DNA of 64,000 nucleotides from Thermoleophilaceae bacterium (GCA_036378175.1 DASUWY010000017.1:1-64000); one strand, 5' to 3'; positions 1 to 8,601 are shown, counted from the stretch's first letter. Numbers and translations: made by a program. Notes: a model not told the origin generated them from the letters alone.

Positions 1-486
1 CTCGTCCAGCACCTCGTGGGCCACATGCGCCACCCGCCGGACGCAGTCGAGGCCGCACTCGGGCATCGGGTCGAGGTCGATGCGCCATTCGTCGGGCTTC
101 TCGGTGTCCGCGCGGCGCGAGTTCCACGGATGGAACTCCACCGTCGACATCTGCACCGCCCAGATCACATGCGCTACGTCGGTCACGCACAGCTCATCTG
201 CGCTGCGGCCCGACGGGAAATCCACGTGGACGGTCTCGAGCCACGGCGGCGCGCCCTTCGGCACCCGCTTCTGGTGCACCTTCTCCCCGTCGACACCCTC
301 CGGAAAGCGGTGCAGCATGCACGGTCGCTCGCACAGGGCGCGCACGATGCCGTCGCCCACGCTGAGGTAGTAGTGGGCGAGGTCGAGCTTGGTCTCGCCG
401 CGTGCGGAGAAGTACACGCGGTCCGGGTTGGAGATGCGGATCGTCTTGCCCGCGGCTTCGAGCTCGACGGCGGAGGTCTTTGCCAT
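1..486 (-). CDS. LigD-type end-joining polymerase domain protein, partial (runs off the left edge)
   Basis: Only about the first 162 residues are visible. They read as the primase-like polymerase domain of the LigD/PolDom family, which fills and extends DNA ends during non-homologous end joining. Family blocks seen: IRISNPDRVYF near residue 16, TKLDLAHYY near 33, RPCMLHRFPEGVDG near 54, VIWAVQMSTVEFHPW near 107 and RIDLDPMP near 139, the last carrying catalytic aspartates. Whether ligase or nuclease domains follow cannot be told. The start is taken as ATG at 486; an in-frame ATG at 498 is an alternative, and neither has a clear ribosome binding site. It begins 61 bases after the ubiD-like stop, without the island operator, so it is probably flanking chromosome rather than part of the catabolic regulon. 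Confidence 0.85.
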   Translation of the reverse strand, partial: MAKTSAVELEAAGKTIRISNPDRVYFSARGETKLDLAHYYLSVGDGIVRALCERPCMLHRFPEGVDGEKVHQKRVPKGAPPWLETVHVDFPSGRSADELCVTDVAHVIWAVQMSTVEFHPWNSRRADTEKPDEWRIDLDPMPECGLDCVRRVAHVAHEVLDE

Positions 487-547
487 GGCGGTATCCATGT
501 TGGACGAGACCGCCGCCTGAGCGCGAATTAATCGTTGCGGGGAGCGC

Positions 548-1987
548 TTAGGTCACGACGGGCTGCACGTCGCTGGCGCTATGCGGTGCTGCCTCGCCCG
601 CTCCGTTCGAGAAGTAGTCGTCGAGCCGGATGTTGCGCCACACGTCCTCCGGCACGTCGGCGACCGTCTGGAACGGCAGTCCCACGGGCTTCGTGGCGTC
701 GATGATCCACTTGGCGTTGAGCGCGCCCGGCTTCGTCTCGTCGGTGATGTCGTACGCCGTCGGATCGAGCTCGCAGATGTAGCTCTCCGGGATGATGATC
801 ACGTCCTTGTCCGCGCGCACGCGCGTGGCCACCGCCCACATCACCTGCGTCTCGTCGTACGGGTCGATGTCCTCGTCGACGATCACGGCGAGCTTCACGA
901 ACGGGTCGGCGCCGAGGGCGGTCAGCGCCGCATTGCGCGCCTGGCCGTCGTACTCCTTGCCGATCGACACGTAGGTGGCGAAGCGGCAGCACGCCGAGAA
1001 AGGCATGCACACGTTGCGCACCGAGGGCACCACCGCGCGCACCTTCGCCAGCATGTTCGCCTCGCGGCCCACCATCCCGATCAGGTTGTGCTCGGGGTGC
1101 GCGTTGAAGATGTCCTGGTAGATCGCGTCGCCGCGGCGCGTGATCGCAGTGACCTCCACCACGTGGGCGTCGTGGCCCGGGCCGAGGTACCAGCTGAACT
1201 CGCCGAACGGGCCCTCGGGCTTGCGCACGTGCGGAAGCATCCGTCCCTCGATCACGATCTCGGCGTCCGCCGGCACCATCAGGTCGAGCGTCTCGGCCTT
1301 CGTCATGCGGATCGGCTCGCCGGCGAGCCCGCCCGCCACCTCGATCTCGTCGTGCTCGAGTGGGCCGCGGTACTGCGACGCCATGTACATCGTCGGGTAG
1401 TGCCCGATCACGATGGCGATCTCGAGCGGCTCGTCGCGCTGCTCGTGCTTGTGGTGGAGGTGCCAGATGTGCGAGTACTGGCCGGGGTCGAGCCGCATCT
1501 CGCGCGGCCCGATCACCTGGATCCGGTAGATGCCCGCGTTGTAGATCCCGGTGTCCGGATCCTTGGCCACGGTCACGCCGCTCGAGATGTACTCGCCGCC
1601 GTCGTCGCCGCAGTGGACGATGTTCGCGATCCGGGTCACGTCGATCTCGTCGCCGGTCTGCACGATCTCCTTGACCGGGCCCGTGTCCACCGTCTCGGGC
1701 GGGATCATCGTGCCCTGCCTCTTCTCGTACGCGTGCGCGAGGCCCTTGCTGTCGCTGTCGAACAGAAGCGCGAGGCGGTCGCGGCTGCCGAGCGCGTTGC
1801 CGAGCACGGGCACGTCGCAGCCCTTCACGTTCTCGAACATCACCATCGGGAAGCGGCCCTCGTCCTGGAACTTGCGGAGCACTCCGGTGAGCTCGAAGCG
1901 CGGATCGATCTCGCGCGAGGTGCTGAGGTACGAGCTCGGGTAGGTCTCTTCGACCTGGTTGATGAACGTCCGGAGGTCCTTGGCCAT
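548..1987 (-). CDS. UbiD family prenyl-FMN-dependent (de)carboxylase
   Basis: 479 residues, the usual UbiD length. UbiD enzymes reversibly decarboxylate aromatic or alpha,beta-unsaturated acids with prenylated FMN. The cofactor region reads SSGVTVAKDPDTGIYNAG followed by the catalytic-arginine segment YRIQVIGPREMRLDP (about residues 135-170). The Glu/Glu segment EGPFGEFSWYLGPG lies near residue 258. Together these give the family's Glu-Arg-Glu catalytic set. The ATG at 1987 follows a good ribosome binding site (AGGAGAA). It is third in the unit amidase-SDR-UbiD that starts at the operator at 4330. The cofactor-making UbiX lies 5.6 kb away at 7563-8132. The substrate is unknown; an aromatic acid fits the oxygenases around it. 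Confidence 0.92.
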   Translation of the reverse strand: MAKDLRTFINQVEETYPSSYLSTSREIDPRFELTGVLRKFQDEGRFPMVMFENVKGCDVPVLGNALGSRDRLALLFDSDSKGLAHAYEKRQGTMIPPETVDTGPVKEIVQTGDEIDVTRIANIVHCGDDGGEYISSGVTVAKDPDTGIYNAGIYRIQVIGPREMRLDPGQYSHIWHLHHKHEQRDEPLEIAIVIGHYPTMYMASQYRGPLEHDEIEVAGGLAGEPIRMTKAETLDLMVPADAEIVIEGRMLPHVRKPEGPFGEFSWYLGPGHDAHVVEVTAITRRGDAIYQDIFNAHPEHNLIGMVGREANMLAKVRAVVPSVRNVCMPFSACCRFATYVSIGKEYDGQARNAALTALGADPFVKLAVIVDEDIDPYDETQVMWAVATRVRADKDVIIIPESYICELDPTAYDITDETKPGALNAKWIIDATKPVGLPFQTVADVPEDVWRNIRLDDYFSNGAGEAAPHSASDVQPVVT

Positions 1988-2015
1988 CTCGTGCTTCTCC
2001 TAACGGGTCGGGTGG

Positions 2016-2843
2016 CTATGCGCCGGCAAAGAGAGTTGTCACGCCGCCGTCGACGACGATCCCCTGTCCTGTGATGTACGAGGCCTCGCCGGACAGGAGG
2101 AACAGCGTGGTGTACGCGACGTCCCAGGGGGTTCCGCGGCGCCCGAGCGGCAGCGGGATGCGGCCGCGGTCGCGCGCGTCGGGCGGTGCGCTGGCCGCGC
2201 CGAGCGGCGTGTCGATCACCCCGGGGAGGACGGCGTTGGCGCGGATCCTGCGCGCCGCGCCCTCCATCGCCACGTGGCGCATCACGCCCATGATGGCCGC
2301 CTTGGCCATGTCGTAGGCAGGCATCCCGATGCCCGGCAGGAACGCGGACATCGAGGACATGAAGACGATCGACGATCCCTCGTCGAGCGTCGTGAGCGCG
2401 TGCGTGGCGAGCAGCGCGTGCGAGCGCACGTTCACGTGGAACAGGCGGTCCCAGTCCTCGGGCGACGTGTTCGCGAGGCCGAACGGGCCGAGGATGCCGA
2501 CATTCAGCACCACCCCGTCGAGCCCGCCCATCTCCTCCGCCGCGTCCACGACCAGGGATCGGCAGGTATCCGGGTCGCTCACGTCGCCCTCGAGCACATG
2601 GGCGTTGCCGGTGATGAGCTCAGCGGTCGTCTCCGCCGCATGGCGATCCCGATCGGCACACGCCACGCTTGCGCCCTCTCGCGCAACGAGGGTCGCGATC
2701 GCGCGACCGTTGCCGATCTTGCCTTCGGCCTGCCCGTCGTATTGCGCCGTGCCCGCGCCCACCACCAGGATCCGCCGCCCGGCAAGACGGTCCCGCGGCG
2801 CGGCCTGGCCGCTCGCCTCTGCCGGCTCGATCAGCGACGTCAC
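2016..2843 (-). CDS. short-chain dehydrogenase/reductase with an expanded cofactor glycine loop
   Basis: 275 residues starting at GTG 2843, which overlaps the stop of the upstream amidase (GTGA), so the two are translationally coupled. The Rossmann start VVGAG is followed by a loop of about 11 extra residues (TAQYDGQAEGK) before IGNGRAIA, where the classical pattern is TGxxxGxG. Other SDR marks are present: NVGILG for the NNAG motif, catalytic Ser in FMSSMSAF, the active-site YDMAK, and the C-terminal ITGQGIVVDGG. It should be an NAD(P)-dependent alcohol/ketone oxidoreductase. Between an amidase and a UbiD decarboxylase it probably oxidises a ring-derived diol or hydroxy acid. The specific substrate is not inferable. 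Confidence 0.85.
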   Translation of the reverse strand: MTSLIEPAEASGQAAPRDRLAGRRILVVGAGTAQYDGQAEGKIGNGRAIATLVAREGASVACADRDRHAAETTAELITGNAHVLEGDVSDPDTCRSLVVDAAEEMGGLDGVVLNVGILGPFGLANTSPEDWDRLFHVNVRSHALLATHALTTLDEGSSIVFMSSMSAFLPGIGMPAYDMAKAAIMGVMRHVAMEGAARRIRANAVLPGVIDTPLGAASAPPDARDRGRIPLPLGRRGTPWDVAYTTLFLLSGEASYITGQGIVVDGGVTTLFAGA

Positions 2844-4321
2844 GCGGTGGCTCCCAGCGGCTCGGTGCGGAAGCGCGGAGGTGCGACAAATCCACCAACC
2901 ACGTCGGTGGCGCGGCGGGCGACGTCGATCGCTGTACGGTCCTCGAGGTAGGGGGCCACGATCTGCAGGCCCACCGGGAGGCCTGCAGCCGTGGTCCCAA
3001 CCGGCGCAGACACTGCCGGCAGCTCCGCGGCGCCCGCGTACGCGATCCAGCACACCTGGTCCCAGTAGGGACGCGTCTGGCCATTCACCTCGATCGTGCG
3101 CGCCTCCATGTCCGGCGACTGGTCGTGCGGCGGCGCGGCGCAGCACACCACCGGACACAGGAACGCGTCGAACTCCTGGAAGAACTCGGCCCATGCCGCC
3201 TTCGCGCGCGTGCGCGCCTCGTGCACGAAGTTCCAGTCGCGCTTGGACTGCACGAGCCAGCGAGCATGCAGCAGCGCAACGGTCTCCTCCGCGTCGGGCG
3301 GGGCGGAGCCGGCGAAGGCGCTGAGCCCGGCGAAGTCGTCGTCGCTGAGGCCCGCGGAGGCCACGCCCATCAAGAGCGCGCGGTGCGTTCGCCACGCCTC
3401 CTCGAGCGGCACCGGCGCGGGGCGTTCGGTGATCTGGGCGCCGGCGTCGGCCAGGGCGTCGACCGCTCCGCGCAGGATGTCCACGAGCTCGCGTTCAACC
3501 GGGCAGGCGTCGTCGTCGAGCCAGACCCCCAGGCGGTAGCCGGCAAGCGAGTCGTGGCGCGCCGGCGGGAGTTCGAGCCGCCACGCTTTCGCGCGGGCGT
3601 CGTCCGGTCCGGCCATCACGTCGAGGGCAAGCTCGAGGTCGTCGGCACTCCTGGCCAGCGGGCCGAGCACATTCATGTCCGCCTCCACGAGCGAGCCGGG
3701 CGGTCCCGGGATGTGGCCGCGCAGCGGGATCAGGCCGTAGGTGGGCTTGTGGCCGTACACCCCGCAGTAATCCGCTGGGATTCGCACCGAGCCTGAGATG
3801 TCGCTGCCCAGCTCGAGCGCTGTCAAGCCCGCGGCGAGAGCGGCCGCCGAGCCGCCGGAGGAGCCGCCAGGCGAGCGCTCGAAGTCCCACGGGTTGTTGG
3901 TGGTGCCGAAGAGCGTGTTGTACGCCTGGCCGTCGGCGGCCAGGGTGGGCGTGTTGGTCTTGCCGAAGATCACGGCGCCGGCGTCCCGCAGCCGCTTGAC
4001 CGCCACAGCGTCTTGCGCGGGCACGTGATCGGCCAGGAACTCAGCGCCGCAAGTTGTGCGGAGGCCCTCCGTCTCGAGCGCGTCCTTGATCGTGATCGGA
4101 AGCCCGTGAAGAGGGCCGAGATTCTCTCCGCGGTCGCGCGCCTCGTCGACGGCGGCAGCCCGTTCACGCGCGCGCTCGGCGTCGAGCGTGACCACGGCGT
4201 TGACCTCAGGGTTGTGGCGCTCTATGCGGTCGAGATAGTGCTCGAGCAGCTCGCTGCTCGAGATCCTCTTTCCGCGCAGCTCGTCGAGCAGCTCGGTGGC
4301 CGAGAGGAACGTCGGGTCCAA
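2840..4321 (-). CDS. amidase signature family hydrolase (first of two)
   Basis: 493 residues from TTG at 4321. This start is chosen because the translation becomes amidase-like just after it (FLSATELLDEL) and because it lies 7 bases after a TACAGT hexamer inside the operator at 4330, the leaderless spacing seen at other island genes. The Ser-cisSer-Lys triad is visible: Lys in TIKD near residue 75, the loop SPGGSSGGS near 152, and GSDISGSVRIP near 171. Enzymes of this family cleave C-N amide bonds in amides, ureas and carbamates. It is the first gene of the amidase-SDR-UbiD unit. The second island amidase (26198-27529) is only distantly similar by eye. Substrate unknown. Confidence 0.9.
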   Translation of the reverse strand: MDPTFLSATELLDELRGKRISSSELLEHYLDRIERHNPEVNAVVTLDAERARERAAAVDEARDRGENLGPLHGLPITIKDALETEGLRTTCGAEFLADHVPAQDAVAVKRLRDAGAVIFGKTNTPTLAADGQAYNTLFGTTNNPWDFERSPGGSSGGSAAALAAGLTALELGSDISGSVRIPADYCGVYGHKPTYGLIPLRGHIPGPPGSLVEADMNVLGPLARSADDLELALDVMAGPDDARAKAWRLELPPARHDSLAGYRLGVWLDDDACPVERELVDILRGAVDALADAGAQITERPAPVPLEEAWRTHRALLMGVASAGLSDDDFAGLSAFAGSAPPDAEETVALLHARWLVQSKRDWNFVHEARTRAKAAWAEFFQEFDAFLCPVVCCAAPPHDQSPDMEARTIEVNGQTRPYWDQVCWIAYAGAAELPAVSAPVGTTAAGLPVGLQIVAPYLEDRTAIDVARRATDVVGGFVAPPRFRTEPLGATA

Positions 4322-4329
4322 GGTGGCAA

Positions 4330-4339
4330 CTGTATACAG
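4330..4339. promoter_or_regulatory. island operator 1 (CTGTATACAG) with embedded -10
   Basis: Perfect 10-base palindrome upstream of the amidase at 4321. Read on the minus strand, TACAGT lies 7 bases before the TTG start and is followed by TGCC, as at other sites of the set. Likely target of the GntR protein at 36820-37542 (inference). Confidence 0.7.
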
Positions 4340-4394
4340 ATTGGGGCGGCGGGTCAAGCGCGGCCGGTGCCCACCTCGATGCGCTGGAAGTTAA

Positions 4395-4409
4395 CCGCGA
4401 TATACGCGG
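4395..4409 (-). terminator. possible terminator hairpin after the epimerase gene
   Basis: CCGCG-ATATA-CGCGG, a 5-base perfect stem about 30 bases beyond the stop at 4439 and before the operator of the next unit. No T-run follows, so it is a weak candidate. Confidence 0.3.
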
Positions 4410-4438
4410 GTTTCTCCCAACGCATGGAGCCCATGGCG

Positions 4439-5284
4439 TTATTGCCGCAGTTCGTGCCGCGCTGCGAACTGCGCCTGTGGCCTGTCCAGCCAGCCGTGCG
4501 TTGGCTTCCAGCCCAGCAGCTCCTTCGCCGCGCTGCAGTCGATGAGTGCTGCTCGGCCTTCGGCGGGCGAGCCGTCTCGCCATGGGACGTTTGGGAGGTG
4601 CTCGGCTGCCAGTTCAGCCGAGGGGCGCTCGGAGGCGATGTCGTCGGCGCAGAGGAGCAGGCGGGCATGGCCCGGGTCCGGGCATTCGATCGAGGCGACC
4701 ATTGCTGCCGCCACGTCGTGCACGTCAACGAATACGCCGAGGTGCCAGGCGGCGGCGGTATCCGGCGGCGGTAGCTCGGACACGCCCGCGAGACGGCCGT
4801 AGCCGTCCGCGTCGAGCACGAGGACCGGCCGCAGGCAGATGGTTGCGATGCCGGTGCTCTGCGTGAACGCCTCGCACATCTCCTCGGCGAGCCACTTGGA
4901 CAGGCCGTACGGGCGCGCTGGCATGCCGCGGTGGCGGTCGTCCACCGGCAGGTAATCCGGCTCGCGCTCAAGCATCCCCAGCGCCTTGCCCGACGAGGCG
5001 TACACCACCCGGCCCACGCCCTCAGCCTGCGCGCCGGCGAGCACGTTCCCGGTGCCGAGCAGGTTGACCGTGAGCACGTCCTCGGGCGCCCCGGCGCGGT
5101 CGTCCGCGAGCCCCGCGAGATGCACCACAGCGTCCATCCCGCGGAGTGCCGAGCGCACCGCGGCGGCGTCGCGGATGTCGCCACGGTCCACGTCGAAGCC
5201 GCTCACCTCGTGTCCAGCCTCTGCCAGCGAGTCGCGGGCGGCCAGTCCGAGCCGCCCGCGGTCGCCGGTGAGGAGGACCTTCAT
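4439..5284 (-). CDS. NAD-dependent epimerase/dehydratase family protein (extended SDR)
   Basis: 281 residues. The N-terminal MKVLLTGDRGRLG carries the GxxGxxG dinucleotide motif. DVDRGDIRD fits the adenine-side Asp, YASSGKALG the catalytic Ser region near residue 90, and YGLSKWLAEE near 127 the YxxxK pair, all in extended-SDR order. It is the last gene of the unit alpha-beta-Rieske ferredoxin-epimerase (7488 to 4439) and starts 1 base after the ferredoxin stop. In a dioxygenase unit it may act as a cis-dihydrodiol dehydrogenase or on a sugar-like side chain. The family call is firm, the reaction is not. Confidence 0.85.
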   Translation of the reverse strand: MKVLLTGDRGRLGLAARDSLAEAGHEVSGFDVDRGDIRDAAAVRSALRGMDAVVHLAGLADDRAGAPEDVLTVNLLGTGNVLAGAQAEGVGRVVYASSGKALGMLEREPDYLPVDDRHRGMPARPYGLSKWLAEEMCEAFTQSTGIATICLRPVLVLDADGYGRLAGVSELPPPDTAAAWHLGVFVDVHDVAAAMVASIECPDPGHARLLLCADDIASERPSAELAAEHLPNVPWRDGSPAEGRAALIDCSAAKELLGWKPTHGWLDRPQAQFAARHELRQ

Positions 5285-5285
5285 G

Positions 5286-5615
5286 TCACAGGAGCCAGTC
5301 CACGAGCACCATCACGCGCCCGTCCTCCACGCGCGACTCGAGCCGCTCGAGCGGCTCGGTGGCGGGGCCCTTGAGCACCTCGCCGTCCACGGCGCGGAAG
5401 CGCGCGCCGTGCATCGGGCACTCGATCTCGCAGCCGCGGCGCATGCGGCAGTCCCCGAGCTTGAACTCCGCGTGGGAGCAGTAGCCGTCGAACACAGACG
5501 GCCCCTCCTCGGTCATCGCGATCACGATGTCGCGACCCTCGACCACGTGCGTGGTCATGAAGCCCGGCCGCAGATCGGAGACCGACACGACGGCCACGTA
5601 CTCCCCTGTCTCCAC
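5286..5615 (-). CDS. Rieske [2Fe-2S] ferredoxin of a ring-hydroxylating dioxygenase
   Basis: 109 residues, standard for a BphF/NdoA-like Rieske ferredoxin. The cluster ligands read CSHAEF (Cys-x-His near residue 46) and CPMHGARF (Cys-x2-His near 66). It passes electrons from a reductase to the oxygenase component. It lies 5 bases after the beta subunit at 5621-6145 and next to the alpha subunit at 6142-7488, so those are its likely partners. No reductase lies in this unit; the reductase at 39573-40778 is the only candidate in the window. Confidence 0.9.
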   Translation of the reverse strand: METGEYVAVVSVSDLRPGFMTTHVVEGRDIVIAMTEEGPSVFDGYCSHAEFKLGDCRMRRGCEIECPMHGARFRAVDGEVLKGPATEPLERLESRVEDGRVMVLVDWLL

Positions 5616-5620
5616 GGTGC

Positions 5621-6145
5621 TCAGAAGAGGACGCTCAAATTCGTGCCCGTGATCACGGTCTGGTCCGCGAGGATCCTTCGCCGGGCGATCTTGAAGCTGT
5701 CGCCGTCAGGCACGAGGCGATCCACCCGCTGGCCCGTGTACATCTGGTAGTCGAGGTCCTGACGGGTGCGCGTGACCATGAAGCACGCGCGCGCCTCGAT
5801 CGAATCGCCGTCCTGCTCCACGATCACGTTGCTGATGAAGTGACGCGTGCGCGACGGCGGCACCTCCGCCCAGGCGAACTCCGTCTCGAGCCGCCTCACG
5901 CGCGTGGTGAGCGAGGCGTGGTTCTCGGCCATGAGGCCGAAGTCCTCGAAGCCCTCGCCGTCAGTGAGGAAGCGCGTGGTGCGCACCGGCATCTGGTAGT
6001 CGATGTCCTCGGTGAACAGGGCGAGCCAGGCGTCGAACTTGTAGGTGTCGAGCAGCTCAGCCTCGCGGTGGAGGAACTCGAGCACGCGACCGTAGAGCTC
6101 GGTGTTCGGAAGGACCGGCGTGCCGGCCGTCTCGAGCTGGCTCAT
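5621..6145 (-). CDS. aromatic-ring-hydroxylating dioxygenase beta subunit
   Basis: 174 residues from ATG at 6145, which overlaps the stop of the alpha subunit (ATGA). The opening LHREAELLDTYKFDAWLALF and the following TEDIDYQMPVR are typical of the NTF2-like beta subunits. SRTRHFISNVIVE and the closing IARRRILADQTVI also fit. Beta subunits are structural partners in the alpha3beta3 hexamer and can affect substrate range. It sits between its alpha subunit and the Rieske ferredoxin, which makes a complete three-gene oxygenase. Confidence 0.92.
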   Translation of the reverse strand: MSQLETAGTPVLPNTELYGRVLEFLHREAELLDTYKFDAWLALFTEDIDYQMPVRTTRFLTDGEGFEDFGLMAENHASLTTRVRRLETEFAWAEVPPSRTRHFISNVIVEQDGDSIEARACFMVTRTRQDLDYQMYTGQRVDRLVPDGDSFKIARRRILADQTVITGTNLSVLF

Positions 6146-7488
6146 GCGCCCCTCCCGTTCCCGTTGCCGCCTGTCATCGACGTGAGCCACTGCGCGTACC
6201 ACGAGCGCTGCGTCATCTCGCCGTAGCTATCGGGGTAGGCGACGCCCGGGCCCGGCCAATCCGTGGCCGTCGCCCGCTTCAGCCCCATCTTGTGATGGAG
6301 CGTGTAGCGCCGCGCCGCGGGACCGATATTGGCCCGCGTGCAGTCTTCCCAGTTCTCCATGTCGTCCTGGTCGAAGATCCCGGACGGCCCGAACGTGCGC
6401 ACGTAGGTCTCGTAGACCTTCTTGCGGTACTCGGGCGTCGCGTCCTTGTCCACCGCGAGCCACGACCACATACGCGTGCGCGTGGGCGTGATCGGCGTCT
6501 CCATCCGCAGGTTGAGGAACGCCTCCTCGTGCGCCTCCATGTCACCCGCGCTGATCAGCTGGAGCCAGTGGAAGTTCGGCCAGATCGTGCCGGCGCTGTA
6601 TCCGTGATCGTCCGCGATGCTCTTCTGCTCGGGCGTGAGGAACTCATCGAACTTCGCGCGCAGATCGTGCGAAAGGCCGAGCCCGCGGTAGTCGTCGTTC
6701 CCCGGCTCGCCCTGCACGAAGTGCAGGATGTGGCCGTTGCCCGGCACGATCATGTGCCCGTACGCCGCGAAGTCGGGGTTGTTCGGCAGCATCCCCAGCT
6801 CCACCAGGCTGTGGTGCGAGGAGAACACGTGGAAGTTGTCCGTGAAGTTGTCTGTGGCGAACTTCCAGGCGGTGTCCACCTCCCAGATCTGCGGCGGGCC
6901 CATGATCTCGAGGCCACCCGTGCGGCCGAAGATGATGTCCATGTACCAGCGCATGTCCCCGAGCCATTCGTCGAGCGGCGGGGCGTGCTCGTTCCAGGTG
7001 CCGAACCACAGGCCGTGGTAGCTGCCGAGCTGCGCCACGGGAATGAGGCCCAGCTCCTCTTTCACCAGCTCGCCCTCGCCGTAGTGGTTCTCGCATGCGG
7101 CGTTGAGGAGCTCGCCGTTGTTCTTGTACGACCAGCCGTGGTACGGGCACTTGAGGAAGGTGGCGTTGTCGCGGTCGGTCCTCGCGATGCGCATGCCGCG
7201 GTGACGGCACGAGTTGAGGAACGCGTGCACGACGCCCTCGTCGTCCCGGATGAGGACGACGGGATCGATGCCGCACGGACGGGTGACGAGATCGCCCGGC
7301 TCCGGGATCTCGCTGTCGTGCCCGATGAAGAACCAGCCCTTGCCGAAGATGCGCTCGAGCTCCAGCTCGAAGACCTCCGGGTCGGTGAAGATGCGGCGCG
7401 AGATGAGGCCCTCCTGCGGGCGGACGATCTCCTCGAGCGCATCGCCGTTGCGCAGCCGCGTGGAAGGCGCGGTTGGAGTTGCGGTCAT
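6142..7488 (-). CDS. Rieske ring-hydroxylating dioxygenase alpha subunit (with beta partner)
   Basis: 448 residues. The Rieske ligands are CRHRGMRI near residue 94 and CPYHGWSYKNNGEL near 113. The mononuclear iron site is DNFTDNFHVFSSHH near 210, giving the Asn/Asp-x2-His-x4-His arrangement. The C-terminal half has the dioxygenase catalytic fold. The start ATG at 7488 has a ribosome binding site (CGAGGAGT) 6 bases upstream, and the operator at 7530 lies about 40 bases upstream, so this transcript is leadered. It heads the unit with beta subunit, Rieske ferredoxin and epimerase. Substrate unknown. The N-terminal IGHDSEIPEPGDL resembles the alpha subunits at 19840 and 38062 more than those at 18399 and 45491. 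Confidence 0.93.
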   Translation of the reverse strand: MTATPTAPSTRLRNGDALEEIVRPQEGLISRRIFTDPEVFELELERIFGKGWFFIGHDSEIPEPGDLVTRPCGIDPVVLIRDDEGVVHAFLNSCRHRGMRIARTDRDNATFLKCPYHGWSYKNNGELLNAACENHYGEGELVKEELGLIPVAQLGSYHGLWFGTWNEHAPPLDEWLGDMRWYMDIIFGRTGGLEIMGPPQIWEVDTAWKFATDNFTDNFHVFSSHHSLVELGMLPNNPDFAAYGHMIVPGNGHILHFVQGEPGNDDYRGLGLSHDLRAKFDEFLTPEQKSIADDHGYSAGTIWPNFHWLQLISAGDMEAHEEAFLNLRMETPITPTRTRMWSWLAVDKDATPEYRKKVYETYVRTFGPSGIFDQDDMENWEDCTRANIGPAARRYTLHHKMGLKRATATDWPGPGVAYPDSYGEMTQRSWYAQWLTSMTGGNGNGRGA

Positions 7489-7529
7489 GCGTACTCCTCG
7501 AATGGTCGGGCCAAGCTAGACAAAGGCTA

Positions 7530-7539
7530 CTGTATACAC
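7530..7539. promoter_or_regulatory. island operator 2
   Basis: CTGTATACAC about 42 bases upstream of the alpha-subunit ATG at 7488, between it and the end of ubiX at 7563. On the minus strand it reads GTATACAGTAG. One half is imperfect. Confidence 0.65.
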
Positions 7540-7562
7540 CTGGGTACCGGCAAGGTCATGGG

Positions 7563-8132
7563 TCATAGGCCCTCCCACCGGGCCACCAGATTCAGGTGGA
7601 TGCCGAGCTGGTCCAGTGCCTTCATCACGGTGTGGTCCACCAGCTCCTCGATCGTCTTCGGCTTCGTGTAGAAGCCCGGGACCGGTGGCAGGACCACGGC
7701 TCCTGCCTCGGTCACGTGCTGCATCAGCCTGAGGTGGCCTGCGTGCAGCGGCGTCTCCCTCACCACGAGCACAACCGGGCGGCGTTCCTTCAGGCACACG
7801 TCCGCCGCTCGGACGATCAGGTTGTCGTTGAAGCTCGTGGCGATGCCGCTCAGCGTCTTCACGCTGCAGGGCGCGACGATCATCCCGCGCGTGATGAAGG
7901 TGCCGCTGGCGAGCGACGCTCCGAGGTTGCGCTCGTCGTGCACCACGTGCGCCAGGTCGGCGACCGACTCCGGCGTGCGCTCCAGCTCGTACTCGATCGT
8001 GGCTGCCGCTCCCCTGCTGAGGATCAGATGCAGCTCGAAGTCGGTGTGCTCGCGCAGAGCCTCGAGCAGGCGGACGCCGTAGATCGGTCCGCTCGCCCCG
8101 CTGATCGCGACTACTACGCGTTCAGTTGCCAT
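7563..8132 (-). CDS. ubiX: UbiX flavin prenyltransferase (prenyl-FMN synthase)
   Basis: 189 residues from ATG at 8132, which lies 11 bases inside the end of the upstream gene. UbiX joins a dimethylallyl group to FMN to make the prenyl-FMN used by UbiD decarboxylases. Clear family blocks: AISGASGPIYGVRLLEAL at the start, the flavin/phosphate segment APCSVKTLSGIATSFNDN, RAADVCLKERRPVVLVVRET, and the tail LPPVPGFYTKPKTIEELVDH. It is the last gene of the unit starting at 15544 and lies two genes after a type 2 isopentenyl-diphosphate isomerase, which could supply the dimethylallyl donor. The UbiD client in the window is at 548-1987. Confidence 0.95.
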   Translation of the reverse strand: MATERVVVAISGASGPIYGVRLLEALREHTDFELHLILSRGAAATIEYELERTPESVADLAHVVHDERNLGASLASGTFITRGMIVAPCSVKTLSGIATSFNDNLIVRAADVCLKERRPVVLVVRETPLHAGHLRLMQHVTEAGAVVLPPVPGFYTKPKTIEELVDHTVMKALDQLGIHLNLVARWEGL

Positions 8133-8601
8133 CACGCAGAGCCTGCCGCAGCTCCGCCCAGCGCGCCAGTACCGCGGGTGGATCCTTGAGGCGGAAGCGC
8201 ACGCCGGATTCGAGCACGGCGTACGGCGCCTCGTCGGCGCTCGCGCCCGCCACACGAGCCTCGAAGCGCGCGAGCCGGCCGGCCAGCGGCGTCTCCACCT
8301 CGCCCGTCCGCGTGACCGCCAGCCGCAGCGAATAGCTCGTGCCTTCCACCACCGCGGCGAGCGTCGCGTTCCCGGAAGGCGTGAGGTTGCGCGTGGCCAT
8401 ACTGCCCGGCCAGAGGGCGAGCCGGAGCGAAGCGTCACCGCTGGCCACAACCTCGCCCACGCTCACCATCGCCATATGCGGCCAGCCGTCATCCGTAACC
8501 GTGACGAGCAGCATCGTGAACCCCTCCGCCGCGGCCAGGTCGTCCGAGTCGAGAAGCCCGCGCAGCGCGCCCGGCACCACCGGGTCGAGGGGCCGGCTCA
8601 C
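8122..8601 (-). CDS. pyridoxamine 5'-phosphate oxidase-like flavin-binding protein
   Basis: 159 residues from GTG at 8601, overlapping the isomerase stop (GTGA). The sequence has the split-barrel pattern of PNPOx-like flavoproteins: FTMLLVTVTDDGWPHMAMVS near residue 29, then LALWPGSMATRNL, and TLAAVVEGTSYSLRLAV. Family members bind FMN, F420 or heme and act as small oxidoreductases. It lies between the isomerase and UbiX. That suggests a role in making, oxidising or carrying prenyl-FMN, which is inference only. Fold call fair, function unknown. Confidence 0.7.
   Translation of the reverse strand: MSRPLDPVVPGALRGLLDSDDLAAAEGFTMLLVTVTDDGWPHMAMVSVGEVVASGDASLRLALWPGSMATRNLTPSGNATLAAVVEGTSYSLRLAVTRTGEVETPLAGRLARFEARVAGASADEAPYAVLESGVRFRLKDPPAVLARWAELRQALRDGN

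Noticed and set aside
581-2074. Long open frame on the plus strand opposite the UbiD gene
   Set aside because: It is a shadow of the GC-rich minus-strand gene: Arg/His/Val-rich, no motif, and the opposite strand has a clear family match with ribosome binding site.
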